In this document: positions 16,789 through 25,540 of the stretch, in pieces
How positions within the stretch are numbered: the stretch's first letter is position 1
Layout: each line of letters begins with the position of its first letter
Assembly (NCBI RefSeq): GCF_001610835.1
Contig: NZ_CP011270.1
Coordinates: 4,482,001 to 4,546,000, forward strand
Source of the DNA: Planctomyces sp. SH-PL14
GTDB taxonomy: Bacteria > Planctomycetota > Planctomycetia > Planctomycetales > Planctomycetaceae
DNA length: 64,000 bases
Direction of reading: 5' to 3'
The notes under the pieces: model-generated
What the model saw: the letters and a program-made list of their open reading frames with translations, nothing else
What the model was told of the DNA's origin: nothing
Database searches by the model: none
Position numbers and translations under genes: made by a program

Positions 16789-17229
16789 ATGCCAACATTG
16801 ACGATCGGAAAACTCGCCCAGGCCGCAGACGTCGGAATCGAAACCATCCGCTTCTACGAACGCGAAGGCCTCCTCACCCCCCAATCCCGCAGCCGATCCG
16901 GATACCGCCACTACTCCGACGAAGCCGTTGCCCGCCTCCGCTTCATCCGCATGGCCAAACGCCTCGGCTTCACCCTCAGAGAAATCCAGTCCCTCCTCGC
17001 CCTCCGCGTCGATCCCCGCGCCAAACGATCCAGCCTCAAGGCCAAAGCCCTCGCCAAAATCGCCGACATCGAAACCCGGATCGAAGAACTCACCCAGATG
17101 AAACGAGCCCTCACCCCGCTGGTCGAAGCCTGCGACGGCCTCGGCCCCCTCGAAGGCTGCCCCATTCTGGACGCCCTCGAACACCCGACCGCCCCCTGCC
17201 ACGCCAAGGCCGCCGGCACCACAAAGTGA
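16789..17229 (+). CDS. MerR-family metal-responsive regulator, CueR-like
   Basis: A 146-residue regulator. Residues 4-70 are the winged MerR DNA-binding domain (IGKLAQAADVGIETIRFYER, RLGFTLREIQSLLAL), followed by a dimerisation helix (about 83-110). The C-terminal metal loop has C115 and C124 (CDGLGPLEGCPIL), plus C137 in PCHAK. The position equivalent to MerR Cys82 is Ser here (RSSLKAK). In characterised members this favours monovalent Cu/Ag/Au over Hg or Zn; that is inference from the family. The promoter reads into the gene itself, so it is autoregulated, and no metal transporter or reductase gene is adjacent. Confidence 0.85.
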   Translation: MPTLTIGKLAQAADVGIETIRFYEREGLLTPQSRSRSGYRHYSDEAVARLRFIRMAKRLGFTLREIQSLLALRVDPRAKRSSLKAKALAKIADIETRIEELTQMKRALTPLVEACDGLGPLEGCPILDALEHPTAPCHAKAAGTTK

Positions 17230-17259
17230 CCGCACTCTGTTGCGCCGCTGCCGACCGGC

Positions 17260-19143
17260 CTACTTGTGCGGCACAGCCGGGGCCGGCGCGTGGTAGTAGT
17301 TCCCCGTCATCCAGTTCACCAGCAGCTCCAGCTCATGCTCCTGGAGCTGGTCGATGAAGCTCGGCATGGCGTTGTTGTCGCCGTAAAACGCCTTCGGATC
17401 GCGGATGAAGTCGGTCAGCCACTTGTGGCCGCCGTAATTCGTCAAGTTCGGCGCGTCGGTCCCCTCGCCTAGCAGATTCTTTCCGTACTGCAGAGCGTGG
17501 CACCCGGCGCAGGCGTCGATCTCCCCTTCAGTCAGCTTCCCCTCGGAGAAGATCGCCAGGCCGCGGTCGAGGACCGCCTGGTCATGGCTGACATCCGCCC
17601 GCCCGCTCTGGGCATAGAGGAACTCGACGAGAGCGTCGAAGTCCGCTTTGTTGGACGGATTCTTGAGCGTCGGACCGTGCGTCGCCGACCAGTCCTTCAT
17701 GCTCCCGGCAAGAATCCCCTTCGCCGCCTCAGCCCGGGGACCGGTGATATTCTTCGTCGGGTCCATCTGCTGCGCGAAGTCGGTCAGCATGGCGACGATC
17801 CACTCCCGGCTGCCGAAGCGGATCTTGGCGCGATCGACGACGTCCGCCAGTTCCGGTCCTTCGGCCGGCTTCGCGAACGCTCCCGCCAGACTGGCGGGCT
17901 GATGGCAGTCGGCACAGTAGGTCCGGAAGAGCTTCGGGCCCTGCGTGAGGGGGTCGGTCTTCATCAGCTCGATCGCCCCCGCGGGGGGAATGCCGCTGGG
18001 GGACTGCGCCAGCGCGACCGCCCGTTCGCCTTCTTCGTGGGCTTCCTTCAAGGCGAGCCGGAACTCCTGTCCAGGCTTGTCGTCCTTGTAGAAGTCCTCA
18101 TAGACCGTCAGCGCCGTCAGGCTGCTCGCACCGAGCATGACGATGAACAGGAACATCAGGTTGAAGACGTGCCCGATCCGCTTCCGGCCGAGGATCGGCG
18201 CGAGCACCAGAATCCCCATCAGCGCGCCGGGAACCACGATCGCGCCGAAGGCCTCGCCGAGACCGGTCTTCTCGCCAACCTGAGAGACCCACTCAAACTT
18301 CAGGAACCGGAACAGGAACAGGTAGTACCACTCGGGACGCGCGGCCGAGAACGCCTCCGCGGGATTCGCCGGAGCAGTCAGTTCGGCTCCCTTCCACAGG
18401 GCGAGGCCCATCACCGCCGCCAGGACGGCGAAGCAGGCGATGGCGTCCTTGAGGACCTGGTCGGGCCAGAAGGTCGTCTCCGGAGCCCGCTGCGGGTCGG
18501 GAACGGTAATCCCGTGGCGGCGGAAGGCCCAGATGTGCAGGCCGAGGAACGCCACCAGCAGCGCCGGCAGCGCCACGACATGCATCGCAAAGAAGCGGGT
18601 CAGCGTGTGGTGGCCGTACTGCGTTCCCCCCTGGGCGACCTGCTGGATCTGCTGGCCGATGATCGGCGTCGACCCCATGATGTTCGTCGCGACCTGGGTC
18701 GAGTAGTACCCCTTCTGGTCCCACGGCAGGAGGTAGCCGGTCAGGCCCAGTCCCATAACGATCTGCATGAGGATCAGACCCAGCCAGAAGTTGACTTCGC
18801 GAGGGGCCTTGTAGGCGCCGTCGATGATGACCTGCACGAGGTGGAACACCATCAGGACGACCATCGTCTGGGCGGCAAAGTGGTGGATCGCGCGGATCAG
18901 CCAGCCCAGGGTCATCTCGTGCTGGATGTAGTAGACGCTCTCCCACGCGCCGCGGGCGTTGGCACTGTAGGCGGTCATGAGCATGAAGCCCGTGATGAGC
19001 TGCAGCACGAAGACAAAGACGAGCGTGCTTCCCCACACATACCGCCACCGCGCCCCGCCCGGAATCCGCTCATAGAGCGCTTCGTGCATGAGGGCCTTGT
19101 ATCCGGTGCGGCTGTCGAGCCACGTCAGCAAACTCGTAACCAT
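17260..19143 (-). CDS. Cytochrome b fused to a di-haem cytochrome c
   Basis: A 627-residue integral membrane protein of a bc-type quinol oxidising complex. Residues about 1-210 are the cytochrome b N-terminal domain with its haem-ligand His pairs (AIHHFAAQ and FFAMHVVALPALLVAFLGLH). Residues about 215-370 are the C-terminal domain including the Qo-site motif PEWY (ARPEWYYLFLFRFLK). After the last membrane helix comes an extracytoplasmic part with two c-type haem motifs, CADCH near residue 408 and CAGCH near 544. It lies 116 bp downstream of the Rieske gene and forms an operon with it. The fusion replaces a separate cytochrome c1. Electron acceptor unknown. Confidence 0.9.
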   Translation of the reverse strand: MVTSLLTWLDSRTGYKALMHEALYERIPGGARWRYVWGSTLVFVFVLQLITGFMLMTAYSANARGAWESVYYIQHEMTLGWLIRAIHHFAAQTMVVLMVFHLVQVIIDGAYKAPREVNFWLGLILMQIVMGLGLTGYLLPWDQKGYYSTQVATNIMGSTPIIGQQIQQVAQGGTQYGHHTLTRFFAMHVVALPALLVAFLGLHIWAFRRHGITVPDPQRAPETTFWPDQVLKDAIACFAVLAAVMGLALWKGAELTAPANPAEAFSAARPEWYYLFLFRFLKFEWVSQVGEKTGLGEAFGAIVVPGALMGILVLAPILGRKRIGHVFNLMFLFIVMLGASSLTALTVYEDFYKDDKPGQEFRLALKEAHEEGERAVALAQSPSGIPPAGAIELMKTDPLTQGPKLFRTYCADCHQPASLAGAFAKPAEGPELADVVDRAKIRFGSREWIVAMLTDFAQQMDPTKNITGPRAEAAKGILAGSMKDWSATHGPTLKNPSNKADFDALVEFLYAQSGRADVSHDQAVLDRGLAIFSEGKLTEGEIDACAGCHALQYGKNLLGEGTDAPNLTNYGGHKWLTDFIRDPKAFYGDNNAMPSFIDQLQEHELELLVNWMTGNYYHAPAPAVPHK

Positions 19144-19259
19144 AGTGTCGAAGTCCTGTCGACGGCGCTGTCAAGGGGGGGCGTCGAGGTGTGCGGGAGG
19201 CGGCAGTCGGAGCGGCGCGGTTTGGGCGGCCCAGGAATCGGGACCGCGGGCCGGCGATG

Positions 19260-19877
19260 TCAGAGCGGCTTCTTCTCGTGCTTGCCGGTGACGAAGTTCT
19301 GGAACTTGACCCACAGGACGCCGTCCTTGCTCTTCACTTCGAGGGAGTCGAGGTTCCGCGGCGGGATCTCGTTGGACCGGGTGCCGTCGAGGCTGAAGGC
19401 GCTGTCGTGGCAGGGGCAGATGTACTTCTTCTCATCCGCCTTGTAGTTCACGGTGCAGCCCAGGTGGGGGCAGCGGGAGTTGAAGCAGCTCACCGAGCCG
19501 TTCTCTTCCTTCCGCAGGAAGACTGATCCGATTTCGGTGTTCGGGAACTTGTTCCAGGCGTCCTGGAGGTCGGCGACGACCTTGAAGAGCTGGGGTGTTC
19601 CGTCTTCAGGGAGTTTCGCCTCGATGGCGGTCGGCATGATGATGAAGCCGTCCGCGTCGATCTTGCTGTCGCCGCCGCTGCCGCCCTTCTTCTTCCGTAG
19701 CAGGGGGTCGAGGAAGAAGGCTCCTCCGATGCCGGCGGGGAGGATGGTGACCAGTCCGCCGAACAGAACGGCCAGCAAGCCGGCGATGACGCCGCGGCGC
19801 GGGACTTCGTGTGTGGAGGCAGCGGAGTGAGGGGGTGGCGAAGGATGAGACGGAGCGGGTGCCGAGGGTTTCGACAT
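19260..19877 (-). CDS. Rieske iron-sulfur subunit of the bc complex
   Basis: A 205-residue membrane-anchored Rieske protein. A proline-rich head is followed by a basic patch and a transmembrane helix (RRGVIAGLLAVLFGGLVTIL, residues 27-46). The [2Fe-2S] site is complete: C136-P-H138-L-G-C141 and C154-P-C156-H157, where C136, H138, C154 and H157 bind the cluster and C141-C156 form the stabilising disulfide. The region before the anchor has RR but no classical Tat motif. It transfers electrons from quinol to the haems of the cytochrome b/c protein encoded next. The repeat copy C ends the upstream region. Confidence 0.92.
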   Translation of the reverse strand: MSKPSAPAPSHPSPPPHSAASTHEVPRRGVIAGLLAVLFGGLVTILPAGIGGAFFLDPLLRKKKGGSGGDSKIDADGFIIMPTAIEAKLPEDGTPQLFKVVADLQDAWNKFPNTEIGSVFLRKEENGSVSCFNSRCPHLGCTVNYKADEKKYICPCHDSAFSLDGTRSNEIPPRNLDSLEVKSKDGVLWVKFQNFVTGKHEKKPL

Positions 19878-20018
19878 GGCGAACGTCCAGGTGGGATGTC
19901 AGCAGCCCGGTCAGACACAGGGCCGGTGGGAGGGCGCGAGCGGATCGCAACAACGCCTGCTGATCAGTGTCCTGAAGCGGCGAACGGGAGTCAACTTCGC
20001 GGTCGCTGTGTCGAACCA

Positions 20019-20260
20019 CGTCCTCGCCGGCGGAGGCTCTTTCATGAGGAACCGTGGGACACAACGGACGACCGCTTTGTGAAACCGGCGTCGAGAACTC
20101 CCCGCTCGCTCTGGAATCCCCACAGGTTGGTGAGGGGGCATACGGCACGTTGTCCGCGCTTGGACACGATCTCCTTCAGACATCTCTCGACGGCCAAGCC
20201 TCCGGCGGGCAAAGGGGCGTTGCCCCTCTGCACTCCCCACCAGGGTGCCCCTGGACCCGG
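20019..20260 (-). repeat. Hairpin repeat copy C, internally deleted
   Basis: A 242-bp reverse copy. The outer boundary CGTCCTCGCCGG is fused directly to CGGAGGC, so the tail (GTTGGGTTTGAG part) and hairpin B are missing. The break falls at the short identity GCCGG/GCCG shared by the two ends of the lost part, as expected for slippage or short-homology deletion. Hairpin A and the middle are intact, ending in CTGGACCCGG at 20260. Confidence 0.85.
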
Positions 20261-20272
20261 TTCAGGTCAGCA

Positions 20273-21493
20273 CTACTTTCTCGGTCCCAACCCCACCTGC
20301 GTCAGCGTCTTCAACGGAAACCGCTCCATCAGCTCCTGAATGTCCCGAGCCGTCACACCACGCAGCTGAGCCAGATCCTCCGCCACCGACCGATACTCAT
20401 GCCGATACAACCAGTCGTTCCCCAGCACCGAAAGCCGACCCATCGGCCGCTCACTCCTGAGCACCGTCCGCGACGAAACCTTGTTCCGCGCCTGCTCCAA
20501 CTCCTCCTCCGTCACCCCCTCCCGCATGACCTTGTTGAGAACCCGCTCAATCAGCTCCAGGTTCTCATCCACGTCATCCGGCTCGCAACAGAGATACGTC
20601 ATCCAAGACCCATGCCCGTCGAACTCGCTGTAGCCCAGGTCGGCCGTCTCGGCCCGCCCGCTCTCGACCAGCTCCCAGTACAGCCGTCCGCTCCCCTCTT
20701 CACCGACGATCATGCTCAGCATCTCGGCGGCAAACCGCAGCGGATCCGTCGCCTCCGGCGCGGGCGACATGGCAATGACATGCTCCTGATGAATCGTCCC
20801 CTTCTCGACCCACTTCGTGATCTCGGTCGGCCGCGGAGCAATCAGCTTCCGCTCCGCCCCGCCGCGAAGCCAACTGCCGCACCGCTTCTCGGCGAGCGAC
20901 TTCAGGTTCTCAAAATCAAAGTTTCCGGCGGCAACCAGCGTCAGGTTTTCCGTGCCATACTGCCGGGCGTGGTACTGAAGCATCTGCTCCGCCGTCAGGG
21001 CGGTGATGCTCTCTTTGGTCCCGAGGACGCTGTAGCCGAGCGGATGGCTGCCGAAGTACGCCTGCATCGCCTGCTCGTAGACGGCGTACGACGGCTGGTC
21101 ATCGTACATCCCGATCTCTTCGATGATGACCTGCTTCTCCATGTCGAAGTCGGCGGTCCGCAGCGACGGGCGGATCAGGGCTGACAGGAGATCGAGCGTC
21201 GGCTCAAGCGACTCCGGCAGAACGGCGGCGTAGTAGAGCGTCGTCTCTTCGCTCGTCGAGGCGTTGTAGTTCGCCCCCAACTCGTCGAAGACCCGGTTGA
21301 CGTCGGCCGCGGAATACCGCTCGTCCCCCTTGAACGCCATGTGCTCCAGGAAGTGGCTCACCCCGGCGACCTCGGGAGTCTCATCCCGCGAGCCGGTGCG
21401 GACGAAGAACCCCAGGGCGACGCTATGGGCGCGGGGATTCACCTCTCCGAGAACGTGAAGACCGTTGGGCAGTTCGGCGTGCGAGAATTCCAT
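20273..21493 (-). CDS. M16-family zinc peptidase
   Basis: A 406-residue peptidase of the processing-peptidase-like M16 group. The inverted zinc motif HFLEH is at residues 47-51 and the distal metal ligand lies in EKQVIIEEIGMYDD (E125/E126), matching the HxxEH-x(about 75)-E rule. Glycine-rich strand-forming segments typical of both halves are present (YNASTSEETTLYY near 75; GENLTLVAAGNF equivalents after 195). ATG 21493 is preferred to an upstream TTG. No signal peptide, so probably cytoplasmic or peripheral. Its stop codon is 13 bp from repeat copy C. Substrate unknown. Confidence 0.9.
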   Translation of the reverse strand: MEFSHAELPNGLHVLGEVNPRAHSVALGFFVRTGSRDETPEVAGVSHFLEHMAFKGDERYSAADVNRVFDELGANYNASTSEETTLYYAAVLPESLEPTLDLLSALIRPSLRTADFDMEKQVIIEEIGMYDDQPSYAVYEQAMQAYFGSHPLGYSVLGTKESITALTAEQMLQYHARQYGTENLTLVAAGNFDFENLKSLAEKRCGSWLRGGAERKLIAPRPTEITKWVEKGTIHQEHVIAMSPAPEATDPLRFAAEMLSMIVGEEGSGRLYWELVESGRAETADLGYSEFDGHGSWMTYLCCEPDDVDENLELIERVLNKVMREGVTEEELEQARNKVSSRTVLRSERPMGRLSVLGNDWLYRHEYRSVAEDLAQLRGVTARDIQELMERFPLKTLTQVGLGPRK

Positions 21494-21615
21494 GCGGAAA
21501 TGATAGCGGGAGGGCGACGGCAAAATAGCCCGCCCGGCGCACTCGCCGAGCGGGTTTGCGAACCGTCAATCTGTTCGTGACCAGTGCGATTCGACACCAG
21601 CCTGCATCAGACCTC

Positions 21616-21966
21616 TCAAGGGGCTTTCTTTTCCCGAAGAGCACCGATCGCATCACTGATCTTGTCGTGGTTGGCCTGCGTCTGCCGGATGACGAGGGAT
21701 GCGGTCTTCTCATGGACGCTAATCCCAGCCTCGGCCCACGACTTGGGATCGACCGACGACCGGATGAAGTCGACGAGGAGTGTGGCGTCGAATTCCGGGG
21801 ACTTGAGGTCCTTCCCGATGCGGTACACCGGGAGGTCCGCCACCTGATAGACACAGACGTACAACGTCGGCTCCGGCGGTTGCGGCTTCTCATCCGCCGC
21901 CGTGACGAAGGTCCGCAGACCGATGAACAACACAATGGCCAGCACGGCCCCGGAAGATCGCAGCAT
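21616..21966 (-). CDS. Exported hypothetical protein, secretin-like STN/N1 fragment
   Basis: A 116-residue protein. AAAGGA upstream supports ATG 21966, which starts a signal peptide (AVLAIVLFIGLRTFVTAA). The mature part has YQVADLPVY, LLVDFIRSSVDPKSWAE, then SLVIRQTQANHDKISDAIGAL. This pattern resembles a single secretin N-type domain as found in short planctomycete proteins: a Tyr-x-Val-x-Asp-Leu strand, a helix ending in V-x-P-x-S-W, and an Ile-x-Gln-Thr-x-x-x-His strand-helix. It lacks any secretin pore domain, so pore formation is excluded. Role unknown; periplasmic protein-protein contact is plausible. Confidence 0.65.
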   Translation of the reverse strand: MLRSSGAVLAIVLFIGLRTFVTAADEKPQPPEPTLYVCVYQVADLPVYRIGKDLKSPEFDATLLVDFIRSSVDPKSWAEAGISVHEKTASLVIRQTQANHDKISDAIGALREKKAP

Positions 21967-22101
21967 GCCCCGATTCCTTTCGATCAAGAGACTCGTCTCG
22001 TCCTGAAGACGAACAACAGGGTAAAACAGGACCGGCCGTCGTGGACAGACGAGTTGCTCGGCGGCGACGTTAGGGATGGCTGAATCAGTGAGATTCTTTG
22101 G

Positions 22102-23205
22102 ATGACGACATCGGCCGGGGTGACGAGCGAATTTTCACCGGACTACGTCACTGCGCGTGCCAACTTTCGCAAGATGGCTGAGCGTCTCCAATGGCAGCAC
22201 GAAACTCACTCCATTGGCCAGACCGGTCCCGATGGCCAGAACCTGACGATCGACGTCGTCCTCTCCCCCGGTGACGACGCCCGTCCCACGCTGGTTCTCT
22301 CTTCCGGACTGCACGGCGTCGAAGGACCGTTCGGCTCCGCCGTCCAGTGCGACGCCCTCCTGAGCTGGGAACGGTCCGCGCCGCCGGTGCGCGTCGTCCT
22401 GATCCATGCTCTGAATCCCTACGGCTTCGCCTGGCGGCGGCGGGCCAACGAAAACAACGTCGACCTGAACCGGAACTTCCTCCTGCCGGACGAGCGGTAT
22501 GAAGGATCGCCGCCGGGCTATACCGACCTCGACGGCTTCCTGAATCCGAAGTCCGCTCCTTCGCCGTGGGAGCCGTTCACGCTCAAGGCTCTGTGGCTGA
22601 TCGCCCGGGAAGGGCTGCCGAAGCTGCGGCAGGCGATCGCCGGCGGGCAGTACGACTTTCCACAGGGGGTGTTCTTCGGCGGGATCGGGCCGGAGCGTGT
22701 CCCCCAGATCCTGGGCGAGCACCTCCCCCGCTGGCTCGGCGCGAGCCGCGCCGTCGTCCATCTCGACTTCCACACGGGCCTCGGCGCCGGCGGCACCGGG
22801 AAGCTGCTGATTGACTACCCGCTGAGCGAGAGTGACCGCCGCCGGCTGATCGACTGGTACGGTCCGCAGGGCTTTGAAGCGAGCGACTCGCGGACGATCG
22901 CCTACGACAGCTGGGGAAGCCTGGGCCGCTGGTGTCGGGCTACGAACCCGGAGCGAGACTACCTCTATGCCTGCGCGGAGTTCGGTACCTTCGGTCCCGT
23001 CGCGGTCCTCGGCGGCCTGCGGGCGGAGAACCGGGCGCATCATTGGAGCAAGTCGAGCTCCGCGACCGTCGAACGGACGAAGCAGCGGCTGGCGGAACTG
23101 TTCTGCCCGAGCTCACCCCGCTGGCGGCAACAGGTCCTCGAAGGAGCCCGGATGCTGATTGCGCAGTCGATCGCCGGACTCCGGAGCGTTGCACCGGCGC
23201 GTTGA
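22102..23205 (+). CDS. M14-family (DUF2817) zinc carboxypeptidase-like protein
   Basis: A 367-residue soluble protein. The zinc motif H71-G-V-E74 occurs in SSGLHGVEGPFGSA and the third ligand is probably the His of VVHLDFHTGLG near residue 226. NENNVDLNRNFL near residue 117 supplies the substrate-binding Asn-Arg of M14 peptidases. The C-terminal catalytic Glu may lie in the AEFGTFGPV segment near 295. This matches DUF2817, a branch of succinylglutamate desuccinylase/M14 enzymes. No signal peptide. Its neighbours give no pathway clue; substrate unknown. Confidence 0.82.
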   Translation: MTTSAGVTSEFSPDYVTARANFRKMAERLQWQHETHSIGQTGPDGQNLTIDVVLSPGDDARPTLVLSSGLHGVEGPFGSAVQCDALLSWERSAPPVRVVLIHALNPYGFAWRRRANENNVDLNRNFLLPDERYEGSPPGYTDLDGFLNPKSAPSPWEPFTLKALWLIAREGLPKLRQAIAGGQYDFPQGVFFGGIGPERVPQILGEHLPRWLGASRAVVHLDFHTGLGAGGTGKLLIDYPLSESDRRRLIDWYGPQGFEASDSRTIAYDSWGSLGRWCRATNPERDYLYACAEFGTFGPVAVLGGLRAENRAHHWSKSSSATVERTKQRLAELFCPSSPRWRQQVLEGARMLIAQSIAGLRSVAPAR

Positions 23206-23282
23206 TTCCAATGCTGCGACGCCGTTATCACCGCCACGGCTCTCGCGACTCCAATCCGCGTTGAGAGCGCGCCCCGCGCGAT

Positions 23283-23417
23283 CGGGAGGGCGAAGCTCCT
23301 GCTGAGCCGCGCAGGGTCCTTGCGGCGTCTCGCCTGCAAAGACTCTTGATGCCCGCCGGGACCGCTTCGGTCACCTCTTCCACCGGCGCGGCTCGGCCGG
23401 AGCCTCGCCCTCCCGAG
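23283..23417. repeat. Snap-back repeat (CGGGAGGGCGA family)
   Basis: The arms CGGGAGGGCGAAGCTCC... (23283-23312) and ...GGAGCCTCGCCCTCCCGAG (23386-23417) are inverted copies with a few mismatches, separated by about 73 bp. The segment fills most of the 287-bp space between the M14 and sialidase genes, which otherwise holds no gene. Confidence 0.7.
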
Positions 23418-23492
23418 AGTCCCCGAGGCAGACGACCGGACGCCGGTCGTCTACGGTATAGACCGGTTCTTCATGCTTCTGGAGACTCCTTC

Positions 23493-24701
23493 ATGCGCGC
23501 TCTGCTCTCTTTCGTGCTCCTTCTCGGAACAGCTCCGGCCGTCGCCCACGCCGCGGAGCCGCGGTTCGACCAGCACGATCTGTTCACGGCCGGCAGCGCC
23601 GGATACCAGCTCTACCGGATTCCCGGCGTTGTCGTGACGAACAAGGGAACCGTGCTCGCCTACTGCGAAGCCCGCAAGAGCGACAAGGGGGACTGGGGGA
23701 CGATCAACGTCCAGCTTCGGCGGAGCACCGACGGCGGCACTACCTGGTCCGAGCCGAAGACGATTTCCGACGTCCCCGGCCCCAAGGTCAAGAACCCGGT
23801 CGCGGTCGCGAAGAAGCTCGGCGGCGACGGCGAAGTGACCTACAACAACCCGGTCCTGATCGTCGACCGGAAGACCGGCGCGGTCCACTTCCTGTTCTGC
23901 CTGGAGTACATGCGGTGCTTCTACGCCCGCAGCGAGGATGACGGCCAGACGTTCTCGCCCCCCGTTGAGATCACGCAGTCCTTCGAGGCCTTTCGCCCGC
24001 ACTACGACTGGAAGGTCCTGGCGACCGGTCCCGCCCACGGCATCCAGCTCACCTCGGGGCGGCTCGTCGTGCCGGTCTGGCTATCGCTCGGAACCGGGGG
24101 GCACGCTCATCGCCCCTCCGTGACGTCGACGATCTACAGCGACGACCACGGCGCCACCTGGAAAGCCGGGGAGATCGCAGTCCCGAATACCGAGGAATGG
24201 GTCAACCCGAACGAAACCGTCGTGGCCCAACTGGTCGATGGCCGCGTGATGCTCAACGTCCGGAGCGAGTCGAAGCCGCACCGCCGCCTCGTGACGACGA
24301 GCCCGGACGGAATCGGGGGGTGGACCCCCGCGAAGTTCGACGACACGCTCCTGGAACCGATCTGCATGGCGAGCCTCGTCCGGCTGACGGGGAAGGAGTC
24401 CGACAAGACGCGGCTGCTCTTCACCAACCCGGCGACGGTCGACGCCCGGAAGAAGATCACCGTCCGGATGAGCTACGACGAAGGGACGACGTGGCCGGTC
24501 TCCCGGATGGTCGAGGAGGGGTTCAGCGGCTACTCCGACATGGCGATCCTGCCGGACCACACGGTCGTGATGGTTTATGAGCGGGGGAGCGTCGACAACC
24601 AGTCTCCGTACAAGAGCGGCTCGCTGACGGTGGCCCGGTTCAACGTCGAGTGGCTGTCGGAGGGGAAGGATCGGATCGCGGCGGCCGGCGCCTTACGGTA
24701 G
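23493..24701 (+). CDS. Secreted exo-alpha-sialidase (GH33-like)
   Basis: A 402-residue exported propeller enzyme. ATG 23493 follows GGAGA and begins a signal peptide (LLSFVLLLGTAPAVAHA). The sialidase start YRIPG is at 41-45, with R42 the first Arg of the catalytic triad. Asp boxes occur near residues 79 (STDGGTTWS), 149 (SEDDGQTFS), 215 (SDDHGATWK) and 330 (YDEGTTW). A nucleophile Tyr/Glu pair is plausible in the C-terminal GYSDMAIL and VMVYERG region. It would release terminal sialic acids or related sugars from glycans outside the cytoplasm, in line with the sulfatases nearby. The frame continues upstream to 23346 but only through repeat DNA. Confidence 0.88.
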   Translation: MRALLSFVLLLGTAPAVAHAAEPRFDQHDLFTAGSAGYQLYRIPGVVVTNKGTVLAYCEARKSDKGDWGTINVQLRRSTDGGTTWSEPKTISDVPGPKVKNPVAVAKKLGGDGEVTYNNPVLIVDRKTGAVHFLFCLEYMRCFYARSEDDGQTFSPPVEITQSFEAFRPHYDWKVLATGPAHGIQLTSGRLVVPVWLSLGTGGHAHRPSVTSTIYSDDHGATWKAGEIAVPNTEEWVNPNETVVAQLVDGRVMLNVRSESKPHRRLVTTSPDGIGGWTPAKFDDTLLEPICMASLVRLTGKESDKTRLLFTNPATVDARKKITVRMSYDEGTTWPVSRMVEEGFSGYSDMAILPDHTVVMVYERGSVDNQSPYKSGSLTVARFNVEWLSEGKDRIAAAGALR

Positions 24702-24750
24702 GCCGGATGTCGGACTACAGTGAGGCATCGTCCCCGCACCTGATGCCTCC

Positions 24751-25467
24751 ATGCCCCTCCTCTCCCTGTCCGGTCTCGAAGTCGCCTACGGAGCCATTCA
24801 CGCGCTCCGCGGGATCTCGCTGGAGGTCGAAGCGGGGGAGATCGTGACCCTCATCGGGGCCAACGGGGCGGGCAAGACGACGACGCTGCGGACCATCTCC
24901 GGGCTGCTGACGCCGCGGGCGGGGACGATTGAGTTTGACGGCCAGTCGATCGCGGGACTCGCCCCGCACCGGATCGTCGGTCGGGGGCTGGTGCAGGTCC
25001 CCGAGGGGCGGGGGATCTTCTCGAACCTCACGGTCGATGAGAACCTGCAGCTTGGCGCCTACGGGAGCGACGATCCGAAGCAGGTCGAGGCGGACCGCCG
25101 ACGGGCGTTCGAGCTCTTTCCGCGCGTGCAGGAGCGGCTCCGCCAGAATGCCGGGACGCTCTCCGGGGGGGAGCAGCAGATGGTCGCCATCGCCCGGGCG
25201 CTGATCGCGCGGCCGAAGCTGCTGTTGCTGGACGAGCCGTCTCTGGGGCTTGCGCCGCAGATTGTCGAGACGATTTTCCGGGTGATCCGCGAGATCAACC
25301 AGCAGGGGACGACGATCCTTCTCGTCGAGCAGAACGCCCGGATGTCGCTGCAGGTCGCTCACCGGGCTTATGTTATGGAAGTTGGTGAGATCACGATGTC
25401 GGGCCCGGCGAAGGAGCTGGCTGCGAGCGATGAGGTCCGCAAGGCTTATCTCGGCGTCCACGACTGA
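24751..25467 (+). CDS. livF: ABC transporter ATPase, LivF-like
   Basis: A 238-residue cytoplasmic ATPase. Walker A GANGAGKTT begins at residue 36, the ABC signature LSGGEQQ is near 139 and Walker B LLLLDEPSLGLAP near 157. VQVPEGRGIFSNLTVDENL is the diagnostic LivF segment, and the usual C-terminal VEQNARMSLQVAHRAYVMEVG follows. LivF proteins power branched-chain amino acid or urea uptake together with LivG, LivH, LivM and a binding protein. None of these is encoded next to it here, so the rest must lie elsewhere. The gene follows the sialidase by 49 bp on the same strand. Confidence 0.88.
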   Translation: MPLLSLSGLEVAYGAIHALRGISLEVEAGEIVTLIGANGAGKTTTLRTISGLLTPRAGTIEFDGQSIAGLAPHRIVGRGLVQVPEGRGIFSNLTVDENLQLGAYGSDDPKQVEADRRRAFELFPRVQERLRQNAGTLSGGEQQMVAIARALIARPKLLLLDEPSLGLAPQIVETIFRVIREINQQGTTILLVEQNARMSLQVAHRAYVMEVGEITMSGPAKELAASDEVRKAYLGVHD

Positions 25468-25540
25468 CCAGGGGGGAGGGCGTGGACTTGGTCGGTGGTG
25501 GTCGGGTGGTGGCGGGCAGATGATTCATCGCGCGAGTGAA

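Noticed and set aside
17260-19143. Reading frame of cytochrome b/c as two genes wrongly joined
   Set aside because: The frame is continuous with no internal ribosome binding site or start near the junction, and the membrane-to-haem linker is of plausible length.
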